The position numbers and the translations under genes were made by a program. The notes below the pieces were generated by a model, which was given only the letters and a program-made list of their open reading frames with translations, was not told the DNA's origin and did no database searches. Below, one piece after another: positions 62,764 through 64,000 of a stretch of 64,000 bases of DNA (position 1 is the first letter of the stretch; every line of letters begins with the position of its first letter). This DNA is from Kineosporiaceae bacterium (GTDB lineage: Bacteria; Actinomycetota; Actinomycetes; Actinomycetales; Kineosporiaceae): positions 930,001-994,000 of the forward strand of contig JADJPO010000002.1 of the NCBI GenBank assembly GCA_016713225.1, read 5' to 3'.

Positions 62764-64000
62764 CCGGCCCCTCGGCCGGCGTCCTCGGTCCGGCCGAGCG
62801 CACCGAGGCGATGGCCGCCATGCAGCGGCAGACCGTCGACGTCCTGGTGGTCGGTGGCGGTGTGGTCGGCGCCGGGTGCGCACTGGACGCCGCCACGCGG
62901 GGATTGAGCGTGGCCATGGTCGAGGCGCGGGACTGGGCCAGCGGCACCTCGTCCCGATCCAGCAAGCTGATCCACGGTGGCCTGCGCTACCTCGAGATGC
63001 TCGACTTCGCCCTGGTGCTCGAGGCGCTGCGCGAGCGGGGGCTGATCCTGACCCGGCTGGCGCCGCACCTCACCCGTCCGGTGCCGTTCCTGTACCCGCT
63101 CAAGCACCGTGCCTGGGAGCGCCCCTACGTGACCGCCGGGCTGACGCTGTACGACGTCATGGCGCGCACCGGTGACGCCTCCGCCGGGCTGCCGATGCAC
63201 AAGCACCTCACCCGCAAGCAGGCGCTGCGGCTGGCCCCCAGCCTGCGCAAGGACGCTCTGGTCGGCGCTGTGCAGTACTACGACGCCCAACTGGACGACG
63301 CCCGGCACACCATGAACATCGTGCGGACGGCGGCCGCCTACGGCGCGCTGGTGGCCAACCGGGCCCGCGTGGTCGGCTTCCTGCGGGAGGGGGAGCGTGT
63401 CGTCGGGGCCCGGGTGCGCGACCTGGAGCGCGGGGTCGAGTTCGAGGTGCACGCCCAGCAGGTGATCAACGCGACCGGGGTGTGGACCGACGAGACCCAG
63501 GCCCTGGTCGGCGAGCGCGGCCAGTTCAAGGTGCGCTCGTCCAAGGGAATCCACCTGGTCGTGCCGCGGGATCGCATCCTGTCCTCCACCGGCATCATCC
63601 TGCGCACCGAGAAGTCGGTGCTGTTCGTGATCCCCTGGGGCCGGCACTGGATCGTGGGCACCACCGACACCGACTGGAACCTGGACAAGGCCCACCCGGC
63701 GGCGTCCAAGCGGGACATCGACTACGTCCTCGACACCGTCAACACGGTGTTGGCACGGCCGTTGACCCGCGAGGACGTCGAGGGCGTCTACGCCGGGCTG
63801 CGTCCGCTGCTGTCCGGTGAGAGCGACCAGACCTCGCAGCTGTCCCGCGAGCACGTGGTCGCCCACCCGACGCCCGGCCTGGTCGTGGTCGCGGGCGGCA
63901 AGTACACCACCTACCGCGTGATGGCTGCCGACGCCGTCGACGAGGTTGCTCGCGCGCTGGACTTCCGGGTGGCGCCGAGCTGCACCGACGAGGTGCCGTT
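62760..64000 (+). CDS. glpD: Glycerol-3-phosphate dehydrogenase (partial, runs off the window)
   Basis: 413 codons are visible from the GTG at 62760, which overlaps the guaB3 stop as GTGA. The FAD-binding GGGVVGAG (32-39) is followed by GTSSRSSKLIHGGLRYLE and NATGVWTDE, SSKGIHLVVPR and FVIPWGRHWIVGTTDTDW. It feeds glycerol-3-phosphate electrons to quinone. The C-terminal domain lies outside the window. Confidence 0.96.
   Translation, partial: MTGPSAGVLGPAERTEAMAAMQRQTVDVLVVGGGVVGAGCALDAATRGLSVAMVEARDWASGTSSRSSKLIHGGLRYLEMLDFALVLEALRERGLILTRLAPHLTRPVPFLYPLKHRAWERPYVTAGLTLYDVMARTGDASAGLPMHKHLTRKQALRLAPSLRKDALVGAVQYYDAQLDDARHTMNIVRTAAAYGALVANRARVVGFLREGERVVGARVRDLERGVEFEVHAQQVINATGVWTDETQALVGERGQFKVRSSKGIHLVVPRDRILSSTGIILRTEKSVLFVIPWGRHWIVGTTDTDWNLDKAHPAASKRDIDYVLDTVNTVLARPLTREDVEGVYAGLRPLLSGESDQTSQLSREHVVAHPTPGLVVVAGGKYTTYRVMAADAVDEVARALDFRVAPSCTDEVP

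Overview
The window is a stretch of high-GC actinobacterial chromosome, almost fully coding, with many GTG starts and 1- or 4-base stop/start overlaps. Several signals place it in Actinomycetota: a WhiB3/WhiD-type WhiB protein next to a BldM-type regulator, a SAM-IV riboswitch, a mycobacterial-type LexA box, bifunctional Nnr, GuaB3, and an L17 with a C-terminal tail domain. The gene orders rplM-rpsI-glmM, tsaE-tsaB-rimI-tsaD, groES-groEL-whiB and sigD-guaB-guaB3 match the layout known from Mycobacterium and Streptomyces. I cannot name the genus. BldM together with WhiD suggests a developmentally complex lineage rather than a simple rod.

Region 1 (1-19717) is the translation supercluster: the fusA end, tuf, the S10 operon (rpsJ to rpsQ), the spc operon (rplN to rpmD, rplO, secY, adk, map) and the alpha operon (infA, rpmJ, rpsM, rpsK, rpsD, rpoA, rplQ, truA). 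It carries an unrecognised 79-codon ORF coupled between rpsZ and rpsH, strong RNA hairpins at the operon joints (before rplN, secY and rpoA), and a truA whose only plausible start is CTG.

Region 2 (19748-31971) is accessory: an aldo/keto reductase, a P-type cation ATPase that reads through a tandem repeat into an antisense gene, a mycothiol-isomerase-fold protein, an SOS-box-controlled DUF222/HNH protein, two GNAT acetyltransferases, an ABC-F ATPase, an EamA transporter and a soluble transhydrogenase.

Region 3 (32135-45046) holds rplM-rpsI-glmM, coaA (opposite strand), glmS, acpS and a tightly coupled chain: nnr, alpha/beta hydrolase, tsaE, tsaB, rimI, tsaD and a methyltransferase. It links cell-wall amino-sugar synthesis, cofactor repair and t6A tRNA modification.

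Region 4 (45075-52724) is mixed metabolism: a class V aminotransferase under a SAM-IV riboswitch with a visible ribosome-site-sequestering hairpin, an Rpn-like protein, a DinB protein, a class III aminotransferase, a zinc-ribbon thioredoxin, a nucleoside hydrolase and a THUMP-like methyltransferase.

Region 5 (52725-64000) is the stress/development/purine block: CIRCE-controlled groES-groEL1, whiB3/whiD, bldM, an ECF sigma factor with its membrane anti-sigma factor, guaB, a penicillin-binding protein, guaB3 and the start of glpD. Many genes outside the ribosomal operons have a TANNNT-like box 5-8 bases before the start codon, which points to leaderless transcripts.
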